Assembly: GCA_035492775.1 (NCBI GenBank)
Contig: DATJIW010000103.1
Span: 1 to 64,000 of the forward strand
Direction of reading: 5' to 3'
Length of the DNA: 64,000 bases
Source of the DNA: DATJFQ01 sp035492775
GTDB lineage: Bacteria > Acidobacteriota > Vicinamibacteria > Vicinamibacterales > 2-12-FULL-66-21
Shown: piece after piece, positions 8,421-16,045 of the stretch
Layout: each line of letters starts with the position of its first letter
Numbering within the stretch: the stretch's first letter is position 1
Made by a program: the position numbers and the translations under genes
Notes under the pieces: model-generated
The model's input: only the letters and a program-made list of their open reading frames with translations
Told to the model about the DNA's origin: nothing
Database searches by the model: none

Positions 8421-11276
8421 TTACCACTCCAGCTTGGTGCCGACTCTAACGATACGAGGAGCGACGATGGCCAATGGCCGCACGAACGACGCGCCCGACG
8501 TCCACACCACGCTTTCCGCTGGATTGGCGTTCAGGATATTAAATGCGTCTACAAACCCGGCGACGCGGCCACCGGCCATTCGAAACCCTTTCTCGACACG
8601 CATGTCGACGAGGGTCACGTTATCCATACGCCGAGTGTCCATCGGCTCGGCGAGAATCCTCACGGAGCCGTAGTTCACTGTTGCGAGGAACGTTCGTCCG
8701 AAGGGTTGACCGGATTGATGGCGGAGGTATGGCGTGAGCCGCAGCCCCCACGGACCTTCGTACGTGCCGTACAACCTTGCTGACCACGTTCTGAAGGCGT
8801 ATCCCCCCTCGTCTCCCGCGTTGATCAGGTCGTTTGGCGTGAGGACATACGCGTTCTGCCGAACCGTTTGGCCGAGGTACGCATTCGATTGGTCGACGTT
8901 CCATGTGTGCGCGAACGCGGCGACCATCGACCAGCGACCGCTGAATCGCCTCGTTGCGGTGACGTCCCAGGTCCAGTAGTTGCTGTCGGAATGAGGGACG
9001 TTGCGGACGACATTGTGTTGCGGTGCACCCACGTACTCTGGCGGCAGCTCGTACCCTTGAATCGGTAATCCATCGTCCGGCGTTCCGACCTTGCCGTCGC
9101 GGCCAGGATCTTGGATGAGAACGGGAACGGAGAACGCCGCGAACGGCCGGCTCGGGTTCTGACGCAGGTAATGCTGGCGTTCGCCTCTCCAGACAATGCT
9201 CGTGCGAATACCGACGCTGGCCATCAGCTCACTCTCGAGGGACACGGCGACCTCAGTTAGACGGGGGAGCCGGAGGGCGGGATCGATGGATTCGAGTTCG
9301 ACGCCTCCCCGACTGTCGATCAGTCCGCCTTCTTCACCGCGCTCCCAGAGGCCGTCCGCATTCGAATCAGACCAGGAGTAGTGCCGCCACCAGTCGGCAG
9401 AGTTGGGGTTCGCATTGGGTCCAAGCGTCGATCCCGGACCGAACCAGTACTGCCCATAGTTGAATTTCAGCAGTGTTTTGCCGTCGGCGGTGGTGCTGAA
9501 AATCGCGCCGACCCGCGGCGCCGGCACGTTCCAGTCAATGACGTTGTCGACCCTCGCGAATCGCTGCAGCGCCTGGTTGAAGCGACCCGGCGGATGCGTC
9601 TGTTCCGGAAAGAACACACGGAACCGATCGAATCGCAATCCCGGGTTCAGCGACACGCGGGCGTTCAGCCGCCACAGGTCGCTGACGTATGCGCCATAGC
9701 TCGAGACGCCGTCTTCCGATTGTGACGGGGCCTCGAACAGATAGACCTCTGCCGGATCGCCATTACGCACGATGTGGACGACGTCGTCCGGGTATCCACG
9801 GCGCCAGATGTCGGTAAGGGTGGTACGGAGAATCTCGGCACCTGCCTTGAACTGGTGATCGCCGAACCAGCTGTCCTTGAAGTAGCTGAGAGACCCGAGC
9901 ACCTGATTGTTGCGCCGGCTCTCTTCCCAGTCACGATTGCCGCCAAGAACGACGGATGTGATGGCATCTTCGAATCGCGGGGCCGAACCGTTCGGCCTCT
10001 CGGGCCGATCGGTTCGGAATTCCCCAACCCGAATCTCGAACAGAATTCGCCGACCGATGGTGGAGTCCCATTCGCTCTTCCAAATGCAACCCGAGGCCGT
10101 CAGGTTCGCTGTGGATTCCTCCGTGAGATTGATGGCGGCATTCGCGCCGAGCGTGAACCCGCCCGGAAGATTCGGTTGATGGTTGCGCCCTCCCTGACCG
10201 AACACGACGAGCGTGTTGGCAGGTGTCATTTGATAGGTTGCCTTCCCCGTGTAGTTGATCAGCTGTGTTCGGAGCGGCTTTACGGGAAAATTGACTTGCC
10301 GCGCCGAGACATCCTGCTCGCGAACCGACGAGTACCACCAGAGTGTGTCGCGTTTGATGTATCCGCCGAGATCCCCGTTGACGTCGTGATAGCCCCACAA
10401 GCGATTCGCTTCACGCGGTGAAAGCGCGCCGAGCGGTTGTGCGACGGATGTGATCTGGCTTTTGGTGATATTGAACGATTGCCAGGCGTGCGATTCGTAG
10501 TCGGCATAGAAAGTCCCGTGATACCGGTTTCCGCCAGACTTGCTGATCAGTTGCATCTGTACGCCCGGTGCCGGCCACTCGGCGCCGTGTACCGCGGCGC
10601 CGACGAAGACTTCACGGAACGATCCGTAATCGAGCGTGAACCCGGATGGAAAGATGCCGGCGACATTAATGCCCTCAACCAGGAGCCGATTAGCCGCGCG
10701 GGTGCCATAGGCACTATAAGGAACTGCCGCGTTGCCGTCGCTGCCCCCAACCTCGAAGTGGCCGACCTGCACGCCTGGCGTCGCGGTCAGAATCGCGAAC
10801 ACGCTTCGCGAGCCCGGGAGATTTGATAGCAGCCTCCCGTCGAAGCCGGCGCCGATCGCTGTCGATTTCGCGTCGATGACCGGCACGCGTCGTTCGACGA
10901 GGATACTCTGGGAGACCGAGCCCACCTGCAGCTCGGCATTGACCGTCGCGGTGAAACCGACGCCGATGTGGATACCCTGTTGAGAGAAGGTGCTGAAGCC
11001 GGCCAGTGAAAACAGCAGCGAATACTCGCCTGGCGGCAGGGCCGGAAACCGGTAGAGGCCCTCGCCGTCCGTGCTTGTCGTTCGGGTACCACGATTACCG
11101 ATGACCTCTTCGCTCGACAGGACAATCGTGACGCCGGCAAGCACGGCCCCAGAAGCATCGGTGACCTCGCCGTTGATCCCGCCGGTCGTGGTGTCGATCG
11201 TTTGACGAGCCTCTGGGATGGCCTGCAGGAGCACCCACGCGGCGACTAGAACCAGCAACGCGTTTCGTCGGGGCAC
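8421..11276 (-). CDS. TonB-dependent receptor with carboxypeptidase-regulatory-like N-terminal domain
   Basis: A 951-residue outer-membrane protein. It starts at GTG (11274-11276 complement) with a signal peptide (about 1-24). A carboxypeptidase regulatory-like fold follows (about 32-115; GGINGEVTDASGAVLAGVTI, YRFPALPPGEYSLLFSLAG). Then come a plug-like domain (about 135-245) and a long beta-barrel ending in the aromatic residue Trp (RVGTKLEW), as expected for Bam-assembled barrels. This 'Oar-like' class is much expanded in Acidobacteria and is presumed to import or bind large substrates; no TonB box is obvious and the ligand is unknown. Two lipoprotein genes lie downstream on the same strand, which is reminiscent of receptor plus surface-lipoprotein uptake units, though they are not SusD-like. 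Confidence 0.85.
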   Translation of the reverse strand: MPRRNALLVLVAAWVLLQAIPEARQTIDTTTGGINGEVTDASGAVLAGVTIVLSSEEVIGNRGTRTTSTDGEGLYRFPALPPGEYSLLFSLAGFSTFSQQGIHIGVGFTATVNAELQVGSVSQSILVERRVPVIDAKSTAIGAGFDGRLLSNLPGSRSVFAILTATPGVQVGHFEVGGSDGNAAVPYSAYGTRAANRLLVEGINVAGIFPSGFTLDYGSFREVFVGAAVHGAEWPAPGVQMQLISKSGGNRYHGTFYADYESHAWQSFNITKSQITSVAQPLGALSPREANRLWGYHDVNGDLGGYIKRDTLWWYSSVREQDVSARQVNFPVKPLRTQLINYTGKATYQMTPANTLVVFGQGGRNHQPNLPGGFTLGANAAINLTEESTANLTASGCIWKSEWDSTIGRRILFEIRVGEFRTDRPERPNGSAPRFEDAITSVVLGGNRDWEESRRNNQVLGSLSYFKDSWFGDHQFKAGAEILRTTLTDIWRRGYPDDVVHIVRNGDPAEVYLFEAPSQSEDGVSSYGAYVSDLWRLNARVSLNPGLRFDRFRVFFPEQTHPPGRFNQALQRFARVDNVIDWNVPAPRVGAIFSTTADGKTLLKFNYGQYWFGPGSTLGPNANPNSADWWRHYSWSDSNADGLWERGEEGGLIDSRGGVELESIDPALRLPRLTEVAVSLESELMASVGIRTSIVWRGERQHYLRQNPSRPFAAFSVPVLIQDPGRDGKVGTPDDGLPIQGYELPPEYVGAPQHNVVRNVPHSDSNYWTWDVTATRRFSGRWSMVAAFAHTWNVDQSNAYLGQTVRQNAYVLTPNDLINAGDEGGYAFRTWSARLYGTYEGPWGLRLTPYLRHQSGQPFGRTFLATVNYGSVRILAEPMDTRRMDNVTLVDMRVEKGFRMAGGRVAGFVDAFNILNANPAESVVWTSGASFVRPLAIVAPRIVRVGTKLEW

Positions 11277-11499
11277 GTCGTGCTCTCTCTTTCAGCCCGC
11301 CGAGCGAAGATATTCTAAAGCAGTCGCACTGCATTTGAGGGAACCCCTGGTCGCGCGCGTCTGGCGCAAAGGATCGGCTGTGAAACTGAAGCCGCGAGTA
11401 TGATCGCCAGCAGAACGGTAGCGCCGCCATAACGGCGTCGTCGCCGCCGCACCGGCGATTCGGAGCACGATGCCGTCTGTAGCGAGTCGCTGCCTCGGC

Positions 11500-11607
11500 A
11501 AGCGCATCACAATGCCGGCTATCAACCCGAAGGTCGCCGGATTGGTCGCCGTGACGGCGCGGCGCGCGACTCGCGTCGATCCCATGGCGACCCTGCGCGC
11601 GAAATGA
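11500..11607 (+). pseudogene. C-terminal relic of an ADOP-family permease; rest of 11277-11730 shows no gene
   Basis: On the plus strand a frame ending at TGA 11605-11607 reads VAVTARRATRVDPMATLRAK. This is the near-invariant C-terminus of ADOP permeases; the three intact copies here end PARRAAMLDPNTALRVQ, PARRSMTVDPIVALRD and PARRATKVSPLSALRS. Upstream of about 11500 similarity fades and no transmembrane domain can be read, so this is the tail of a lost gene. The rest of the 454-base gap between the receptor and the cyclophilin shows no supported gene; it must hold the receptor's promoter on the minus strand. Confidence 0.6.
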
Positions 11608-11730
11608 GTGTCTACCGAGTTGCGACGGCGAGTGCTGTGCAGCGTGGACGCGCTGATCGGTCGCCGCGCTGCATCAGCTCAAGACATGCCCGCCGGAACA
11701 GGACTCATCGCCGAACCTTGCACGGCGACC

Positions 11731-12366
11731 CTACTTTTCAACCGTGGCTTTGACGATGTAATCGAGCTTCGGGAACTCCCGCGCGAGATAGGCGTTCCCT
11801 CCCTCGAACACGGGATCCTGCTTCCCGGCACGGATGCCGCCGCCGGCGCGTTCGCCGTACTCCGAGTACAGCGCATCGACGACATCCATGCCTTCGACAA
11901 TGCGGCCAAACGGTACGAATGGCTCCTTGTCGTCTGCAGCCGAGTTGTCTCTCAGGTTGATGAAAACCTGCGTGGTGCGGCCGTTGGGATCGCGGAATGC
12001 GTAAGCAATCGTGCCGCGCTGGTTGGAGATGCCGTGCCAGGGATCGTCGGGAATCGTCGCGGTCCGCCAGACGGACGCGATTCGGGGATCGCCGTTGATG
12101 CCGAACTGTGCGAACACGCCGGCGCGGATCCGGAAGAACCGTGCGCCGTCGTAGAAGCCATGCCGCACGAGATTGTAGAAACGATCGGCGCCGTCGGGAG
12201 CCCACTCTCGGTGCACGCCGATCAGAACGGCGCCCTTGCTGGTTTCCAGCCGCACGCGAAACTCGTCGGGCGCGCGCTGGTGCATCTCGGGAGCATCCGG
12301 ATGAAGCAGCGGCAAGTCCGCCTGGTGAAACAGGAACGCGGCGCACAGCGCGAGCAGGGCCAGCAT
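11731..12366 (-). CDS. Peptidyl-prolyl cis-trans isomerase, cyclophilin type, secreted
   Basis: A 211-residue protein starting at ATG with a short hydrophobic leader (MLALLALCAAFLFHQA), so it is probably exported to the periplasm. The cyclophilin fold covers about residues 36-205, with the active-site FFRIRAGVFAQFGINGDP (the arginine of FFRI is the usual catalytic residue). The cyclosporin-site and core stretch follows as QRGTIAYAFRDPNGRTTQVF, then PFGRIVEGMDVVDAL. Compared with small bacterial cyclophilins (~165 residues) the extra length is the leader and a slightly longer C-terminus. Role: proline isomerisation during folding of exported proteins. It stands alone, with no operon partner. 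Confidence 0.88.
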   Translation of the reverse strand: MLALLALCAAFLFHQADLPLLHPDAPEMHQRAPDEFRVRLETSKGAVLIGVHREWAPDGADRFYNLVRHGFYDGARFFRIRAGVFAQFGINGDPRIASVWRTATIPDDPWHGISNQRGTIAYAFRDPNGRTTQVFINLRDNSAADDKEPFVPFGRIVEGMDVVDALYSEYGERAGGGIRAGKQDPVFEGGNAYLAREFPKLDYIVKATVEK

Positions 12367-12563
12367 CGGCGGATCCTAGCATTCGTCGTCCCGGAGGAGC
12401 GATGGGACAGGTGCCGGCTATTCCGATCTGAACGCGTCAGCGGATCGCGGCAGACGATTCGAATGATGTGGCGCGCTGCCGGTCATCGTTTCCCCGCGCA
12501 TGCTTCCCGCCCGACGTGAGCGCGATGAGGATGTGGAACCGGTGGGTTTCAGCGCCGCGGGAG

Positions 12564-12598
12564 ATGCCATCGATCGGTGTGAGACAGATCGATGGCGT
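12564..12598. repeat. 12-bp hairpin between the HAAS-like and cyclophilin genes
   Basis: GCCATCGATC (12566-12575) and GATCGATGGC (12587-12596) are perfect inverted repeats around an 11-base loop. The stem can be lengthened by one G-U and one A-T pair to 12564-12598. It lies just past the 3' end of the HAAS-like gene on the minus strand, where a terminator is expected. No run of T follows on either strand, so intrinsic termination is only possible, not shown. Confidence 0.4.
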
Positions 12599-12619
12599 AT
12601 GGACGGCAACGCCGCATCA

Positions 12620-13216
12620 TCACACCGGCCGGCGCCGCCGCCGGAGCCACACTTCGATCAGCCGCCTCGCGCCGCGGTGGGTGACGATCAGCAGGCCGAC
12701 GCCGATCGCCACGCAGATCGGCATCACCCAGTACCCGCCGAGCGGACGGCCGGGAGCGGGAAACAGCGCGCCAAAGCTCGGGCCTTCGAGAAACAGCCCC
12801 ACGTTGTCGGGAAAGATGGGTTTCATCACCGCGATGGCGATGAACGCGAGTCCCACCGCGTATCCGACGAACACGGCAACGCTGCCAAAGAACGTGCCCA
12901 CGCCGAGTGCCGCCAGTTGGAACAACGATCGGACCATCGGCGCCACGCGCCCGGTCGCCACGGCCTCCTCGGCGGACATCTCGATGGAATAGGCCCGAGC
13001 CACGCGAAGCGGCGGACCCAGCTCGTCGAGGAGCCGTTCGAGCGCGGCGCGCTCGTCGGGCACGGGTTCGACCTCGGCGACGCGATCGCGAATGTGGGAC
13101 TCGACCTCGCGGACCGCGTCGGCGGCGGTGGCCGCAGGAAGAAATGTCCGCAACGACCGTTCCAGGACAAACAAGTACCCGCGGACCCGGGATTCGCCGG
13201 TCTCGCTAAGAATCAT
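12620..13216 (-). CDS. HAAS/DUF1700-like membrane protein paired with PadR
   Basis: A 198-residue protein. Residues 1-90 are soluble and helical (AVREVESHIRDRVAEVE, ERLLDELGPPLRVARAY), matching the HAAS signalling domain found in DUF1700-type proteins, which recognises division- or permease-linked partners. Two or three membrane helices follow (about 96-130 and 163-182) and the C-terminus is a basic cluster (RRRRRPV). Its ATG overlaps the PadR stop by four bases (ATGA), and this PadR-HAAS gene order is very common. By analogy it is a membrane partner whose expression PadR represses; the actual signal is unknown. Confidence 0.75.
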   Translation of the reverse strand: MILSETGESRVRGYLFVLERSLRTFLPAATAADAVREVESHIRDRVAEVEPVPDERAALERLLDELGPPLRVARAYSIEMSAEEAVATGRVAPMVRSLFQLAALGVGTFFGSVAVFVGYAVGLAFIAIAVMKPIFPDNVGLFLEGPSFGALFPAPGRPLGGYWVMPICVAIGVGLLIVTHRGARRLIEVWLRRRRRPV

Positions 13217-13578
13217 GGCTGAATTCCTGCCTCGGACATGAGCAACTCAATCTTCTGGCTGAAGGCCCGCCAGTCGTGGCACATCACGGCCAGCCGCCGG
13301 CGCCCCTGCGCGGTGAGCTGGTAGTACTTGCGGGGGTGCGGCTCGGTCTGCCGCCACTCCGCTTTCAGGTCCCCCTCGCGCGCGAGCCTCGACAGCAGCG
13401 GATAGACGGTACCCTCGGGCAAGGCCAAATCGCGCTGGCTGTCGAGATGATGAATGATTTCGAGGCCGTATTTCGGCCCATTGCTGACGGCCAGCATGAC
13501 CGCCAGTTCGAGCCCGCCACGCCGCAGCTGCTCGTGCCATCCTTCTGGCTGTGCGCCGCCTGGTGTCTTGTCACGCAA
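13213..13578 (-). CDS. PadR-family transcriptional regulator
   Basis: A 121-residue winged-helix protein. The core GGLELAVMLAVSNGPKYGLE, EGTVYPLLSRLAREG and YYQLTAQGRRRL is the classic PadR fold: recognition helix followed by the beta wing. The open frame extends further upstream but that sequence is antisense to the receiver gene. The TTG at 13578 gives the family's usual length. PadR proteins are mostly repressors of adjacent membrane-protein genes. Here the gene overlaps the downstream HAAS-like gene by four bases and is divergent from the receiver gene, with only 93 bases between, so both promoters and any PadR operator must lie at 13579-13671. Confidence 0.82.
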   Translation of the reverse strand: MRDKTPGGAQPEGWHEQLRRGGLELAVMLAVSNGPKYGLEIIHHLDSQRDLALPEGTVYPLLSRLAREGDLKAEWRQTEPHPRKYYQLTAQGRRRLAVMCHDWRAFSQKIELLMSEAGIQP

Positions 13579-13640
13579 GGTATTCCATTCGACGTAAGAA
13601 TGACCCTGCCCGTTCCATGACAGCGCGTGCCCCCTACTTT

Positions 13641-13665
13641 TTGACAGGTCCACTGCCGATATACA
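13641..13665 (+). promoter_or_regulatory. Candidate promoter of the lone receiver gene
   Basis: A perfect TTGACA (13641-13646) is followed, after only 13 bases, by TATACA (13660-13665), seven bases before the receiver's ATG at 13672. The spacing is shorter than the usual 16-18 bases, so this may be an activated promoter, or only one of the two boxes may be real. It lies in the 93-base divergent region shared with padR. Confidence 0.3.
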
Positions 13666-13671
13666 GCGGGA

Positions 13672-14034
13672 ATGGCCACTGTGCTTGTCGTGGACGACGA
13701 CCCGGACATGCGGGAACTGGAGAGCATGGCGCTTTCTTTCGACGGCTTCGAAGTCCTGACCGCCGCCGACGGACGCGAAGCCCTTCAGGTGCTCTCGAGC
13801 CGCCTGCCGTGCGTCATCGTCCTCGATCTGATGATGCCGGGAATGGATGGACTGACGTTTCTCGCGGAGCGGCAGAGGCGTGCGCTGGGCGACCACATCC
13901 CGGTGGTCTGTGTATCCGCCGCCGGCCGCGAAATGATGTCGATGGCCGCCCGTCTAGGTGCCAGCGATTGCGTCTCGAAGCCGCTGGAACTGGACGCCCT
14001 CGTCGCCTGCGTCCGATCGCACTGCAACGCCTGA
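13672..14034 (+). CDS. Single-domain response regulator (receiver only)
   Basis: A 120-residue CheY-like protein: acidic pocket VVDDD (Asp8-10), phospho-acceptor Asp52 in VIVLDLMMPGMDG, Ser in VVCVSAAG and the conserved lysine in SKPLEL. No output domain and no histidine kinase are nearby, so it acts either by protein contact or as a phosphotransfer relay for a kinase encoded elsewhere. It is transcribed divergently from padR. A strongly structured intergenic region follows its stop (14041-14165). Confidence 0.88.
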   Translation: MATVLVVDDDPDMRELESMALSFDGFEVLTAADGREALQVLSSRLPCVIVLDLMMPGMDGLTFLAERQRRALGDHIPVVCVSAAGREMMSMAARLGASDCVSKPLELDALVACVRSHCNA

Positions 14035-14055
14035 GTTCAACGTCCGCCAAACCTT

Positions 14056-14165
14056 AACGCCAGGAAGGTCGTCTTAAGGCCCAAGGACCATCGCCGCGGA
14101 AACGTTTCCCCGGCCGCAGCGCAACTGCGGTCACCCCTCTTCCTGGCGTTTTCGAGCGATGGTCC
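14056..14165. other. Interleaved inverted repeats with pseudoknot order; candidate structured RNA
   Basis: Two perfect inverted repeats are interleaved rather than nested. AACGCCAGGAAG at 14056-14067 pairs with CTTCCTGGCGTT at 14139-14150 (12 bp). GGACCATCGC at 14085-14094 pairs with GCGATGGTCC at 14156-14165 (10 bp). Inside the first pair lie a perfect 12-bp palindrome GGAAACGTTTCC (14098-14109) and a hairpin CCGCAG/CTGCGG (14114-14119 and 14125-14130, 5-base loop). The order a-b-a'-b' would form an RNA pseudoknot. It is the 3' flank of the receiver gene and the 5' flank of the HTH-RDD gene. The transcribed strand is uncertain because all pairs are Watson-Crick. Confidence 0.5.
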
Positions 14166-14259
14166 GATGCGCCGCCCCTTTCGCACTTCCAGCACCATCC
14201 TCCTTGCCCGGTTTTGCACTGCTGAGTAAAGCTCCTTCGGCTCCGTACCGATATGGCGA

Positions 14260-15063
14260 GTGGGGGTCTACGTGTCTGAACGTGAAGCACATGAACTGTT
14301 GAAACAGGCGCGGATCGCGCTTGGGTTGGATCACGCGACGGTCGCGCAGCGCACGGGTGTCAAGGAACCGCTGCTCATCTCGATTGACGCCGGCCGGTGG
14401 GACCAGCTGCCTCACGGACTTTACGCACGAGCGGCGGTGCGCCACTACGCCGAGTTCCTCCGGCTCGATGCCGAGAGCATCCTTCGGTCCGTTGAGGCCT
14501 CGCTTCCGTCAATCGAGGATCCGATCGCAGGCCTCGCCAGGGTCCGCGGCCTCAAGCCGCAGAAATCCGAGCCGCTCGAGATCAGGCCGGCCGCGCCGGA
14601 ACCGGCCACGACGCGCCTCGTCGAACGCCACAGGATCGATGAGATCAGATGGCCCGACAGCAGACGGCTTTGGATGATTGTGGCCGCCCTCGTGATCGAC
14701 GGGACGCTGATCGCGGCACCCCTGCTGGTGGCGGTGGCCGCCGCCGCGATCATGAATCGCGTACCGCCCTCGGCGATGGAGCACGGCGCGGGCGCGTTTG
14801 GCGTGTTCGGGGCGCTCATGGCGCTGGTGTACTTCCTCTGCTTCGCCGGCATCGCGGGAAGCACGATCGGTGAGCGGCTGACCGGAATCGCCGAGCACAC
14901 GTCGACGACGAGGCTGACGCTCGACACGGTACGGGATCGCGCGCTTGCCGCTGCGTTCCGGGACGTGCGATCGATATCCGCCGTTGGTGTGCGCATCGGA
15001 CGCATGACGCTGCGCCGCGTCGCAACGGACGGCACTGTCGACGGCGAACGCCTGGCGTTCTAG
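14260..15063 (+). CDS. Helix-turn-helix / RDD-like membrane fusion protein
   Basis: A 267-residue protein. The N-terminal ~75 residues are a RodZ-like (HTH_25-type) DNA- or protein-binding domain (EREAHELLKQARIALGLDH, TVAQRTGVKEPLLISIDAG, YARAAVRHYAEFLRLD). A proline-rich linker follows to about 140. Two helices then resemble an RDD membrane domain: RRLWMIVAALVIDGTLIAAP, and a segment ending IAGSTIGERLTGI. The start is uncertain between GTG 14260 and GTG 14272; the second has a G-rich stretch at usual ribosome-site distance. The combination suggests a membrane-tethered regulator or a cytoskeleton-linked protein. Both partner genes and function are unknown. Confidence 0.7.
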   Translation: MGVYVSEREAHELLKQARIALGLDHATVAQRTGVKEPLLISIDAGRWDQLPHGLYARAAVRHYAEFLRLDAESILRSVEASLPSIEDPIAGLARVRGLKPQKSEPLEIRPAAPEPATTRLVERHRIDEIRWPDSRRLWMIVAALVIDGTLIAAPLLVAVAAAAIMNRVPPSAMEHGAGAFGVFGALMALVYFLCFAGIAGSTIGERLTGIAEHTSTTRLTLDTVRDRALAAAFRDVRSISAVGVRIGRMTLRRVATDGTVDGERLAF

Positions 15064-15108
15064 ACGCGGTCCCTCCCCGGCGGATCGCGGAGGACGGATA
15101 ATGGCGGG

Positions 15109-16023
15109 GTGGGCCGTGTCACGCGCCGCCGTTTCATCGGAACCGCATGCGCGGCGGCACTGCTCGTCCGCGTGCGGCCCTCGCGGGCATTCGATCGCCG
15201 GTCGCGCCTGATCCTGCTCGGGACGGCAGGCGGGCCGACGCCGAAGCCGTCCCGCGCGGCCCCGGCCAATGCGGTCGTCGTCGATGGCCGCACCTACGTC
15301 GTCGACTGCGGCAACGGCGTGGCGCGTCAGCTTGCGCTGGCCGGCGTGGCTCTCGCCAGCATTCGCCACGTCTTCATCACCCATCATCATTCCGATCACG
15401 ACGCAGACTACGGCAACCTGCTGCTCCTGGCCTGGGGAGACGCGCTTCGAACGCCCGTCGAGACATGGGGACCGCCGCCGCTGCTGCGGATGACGCGGCT
15501 GTTCCTCCAGATGAACCAGGCGGACATCGATGTGCGGGAGCGCGACGAAGGCCGCCCACCACTCGCGCCGCTCATACACCCTCACGAGATCCACGGCGAC
15601 GGCGAGGTCATGCGTGACGACCTCGTCCGTGTGACCGCTGCGCGTGTCGAGCACCCGCTCGTCCCGTTGGCGCTCGCGTATCGTTTCGACTGTCCGGACC
15701 GTTCGATCGTGTTCTCGGGCGACACGCGTGCGAGCACGCATCTCGTCGAACTGGCGCGGAACGCCGACGTGCTCGTCCATGAAGTGTTGTTGCCGTCGCG
15801 GCTCCCGCCCGACATGCCGGATGCCGTTCGACGCCACATATTGAACAGCCATACGGCCGCGGAAGACGTGGGACGGGTCGCCGCGGAAGCGAATGTGAAG
15901 ACGCTGGTGCTGACCCATCTGGTGCCGACGGAGCCGCCCGCCCCCGACGAGGAATGGATGGCGCCAGTGCGCCGCCATTTCACCGGCCGCATCGTCGTCG
16001 GCCACGACCTGCTGGAATTGTGA
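15109..16023 (+). CDS. Metallo-beta-lactamase-fold hydrolase with Tat signal
   Basis: A 304-residue protein. The N-terminus has a twin-arginine motif (TRRRFIGTACAAALLV), so it is probably exported folded. The MBL core shows the metal site THHHSDHDADY at about residues 90-100, a later His in ARVEHPL, Asp in VFSGDTRAS and His in LVLTHLVP. This order fits the RNase Z/arylsulfatase-like branch of the fold, but without the tRNA-processing exosite. The substrate is not evident. The start is GTG 15109; a strong GGAGG at 15089 is a little far away, and the ATG at 15101 is in another frame. The downstream dioxygenase gene begins 22 bases later, so they may be cotranscribed. Confidence 0.8.
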   Translation: MGRVTRRRFIGTACAAALLVRVRPSRAFDRRSRLILLGTAGGPTPKPSRAAPANAVVVDGRTYVVDCGNGVARQLALAGVALASIRHVFITHHHSDHDADYGNLLLLAWGDALRTPVETWGPPPLLRMTRLFLQMNQADIDVRERDEGRPPLAPLIHPHEIHGDGEVMRDDLVRVTAARVEHPLVPLALAYRFDCPDRSIVFSGDTRASTHLVELARNADVLVHEVLLPSRLPPDMPDAVRRHILNSHTAAEDVGRVAAEANVKTLVLTHLVPTEPPAPDEEWMAPVRRHFTGRIVVGHDLLEL

Positions 16024-16045
16024 GAAGAGTTGAAGGAGGCAGCGC

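Noticed and set aside
11292..11585. 97-residue minus-strand frame with an AEC-permease-like stretch (NPATFGLIAGIVM)
   Set aside because: The opposite strand of the same segment reads a convincing ADOP C-terminus with a stop, which explains the apparent hydrophobic pattern; the minus frame has no ribosome site and no continuation of the AEC fold.
14056..14165. HDV-like self-cleaving ribozyme
   Set aside because: The pseudoknot order is right, but helix lengths (12 and 10 bp), the two extra hairpins and the lack of the short P1.1 and the J4/2 catalytic C context do not fit that class on either strand.
14041..14259. c-di-GMP, cobalamin or TPP riboswitch before the HTH-RDD gene
   Set aside because: None of the conserved core sequences of these riboswitches could be found on either strand.
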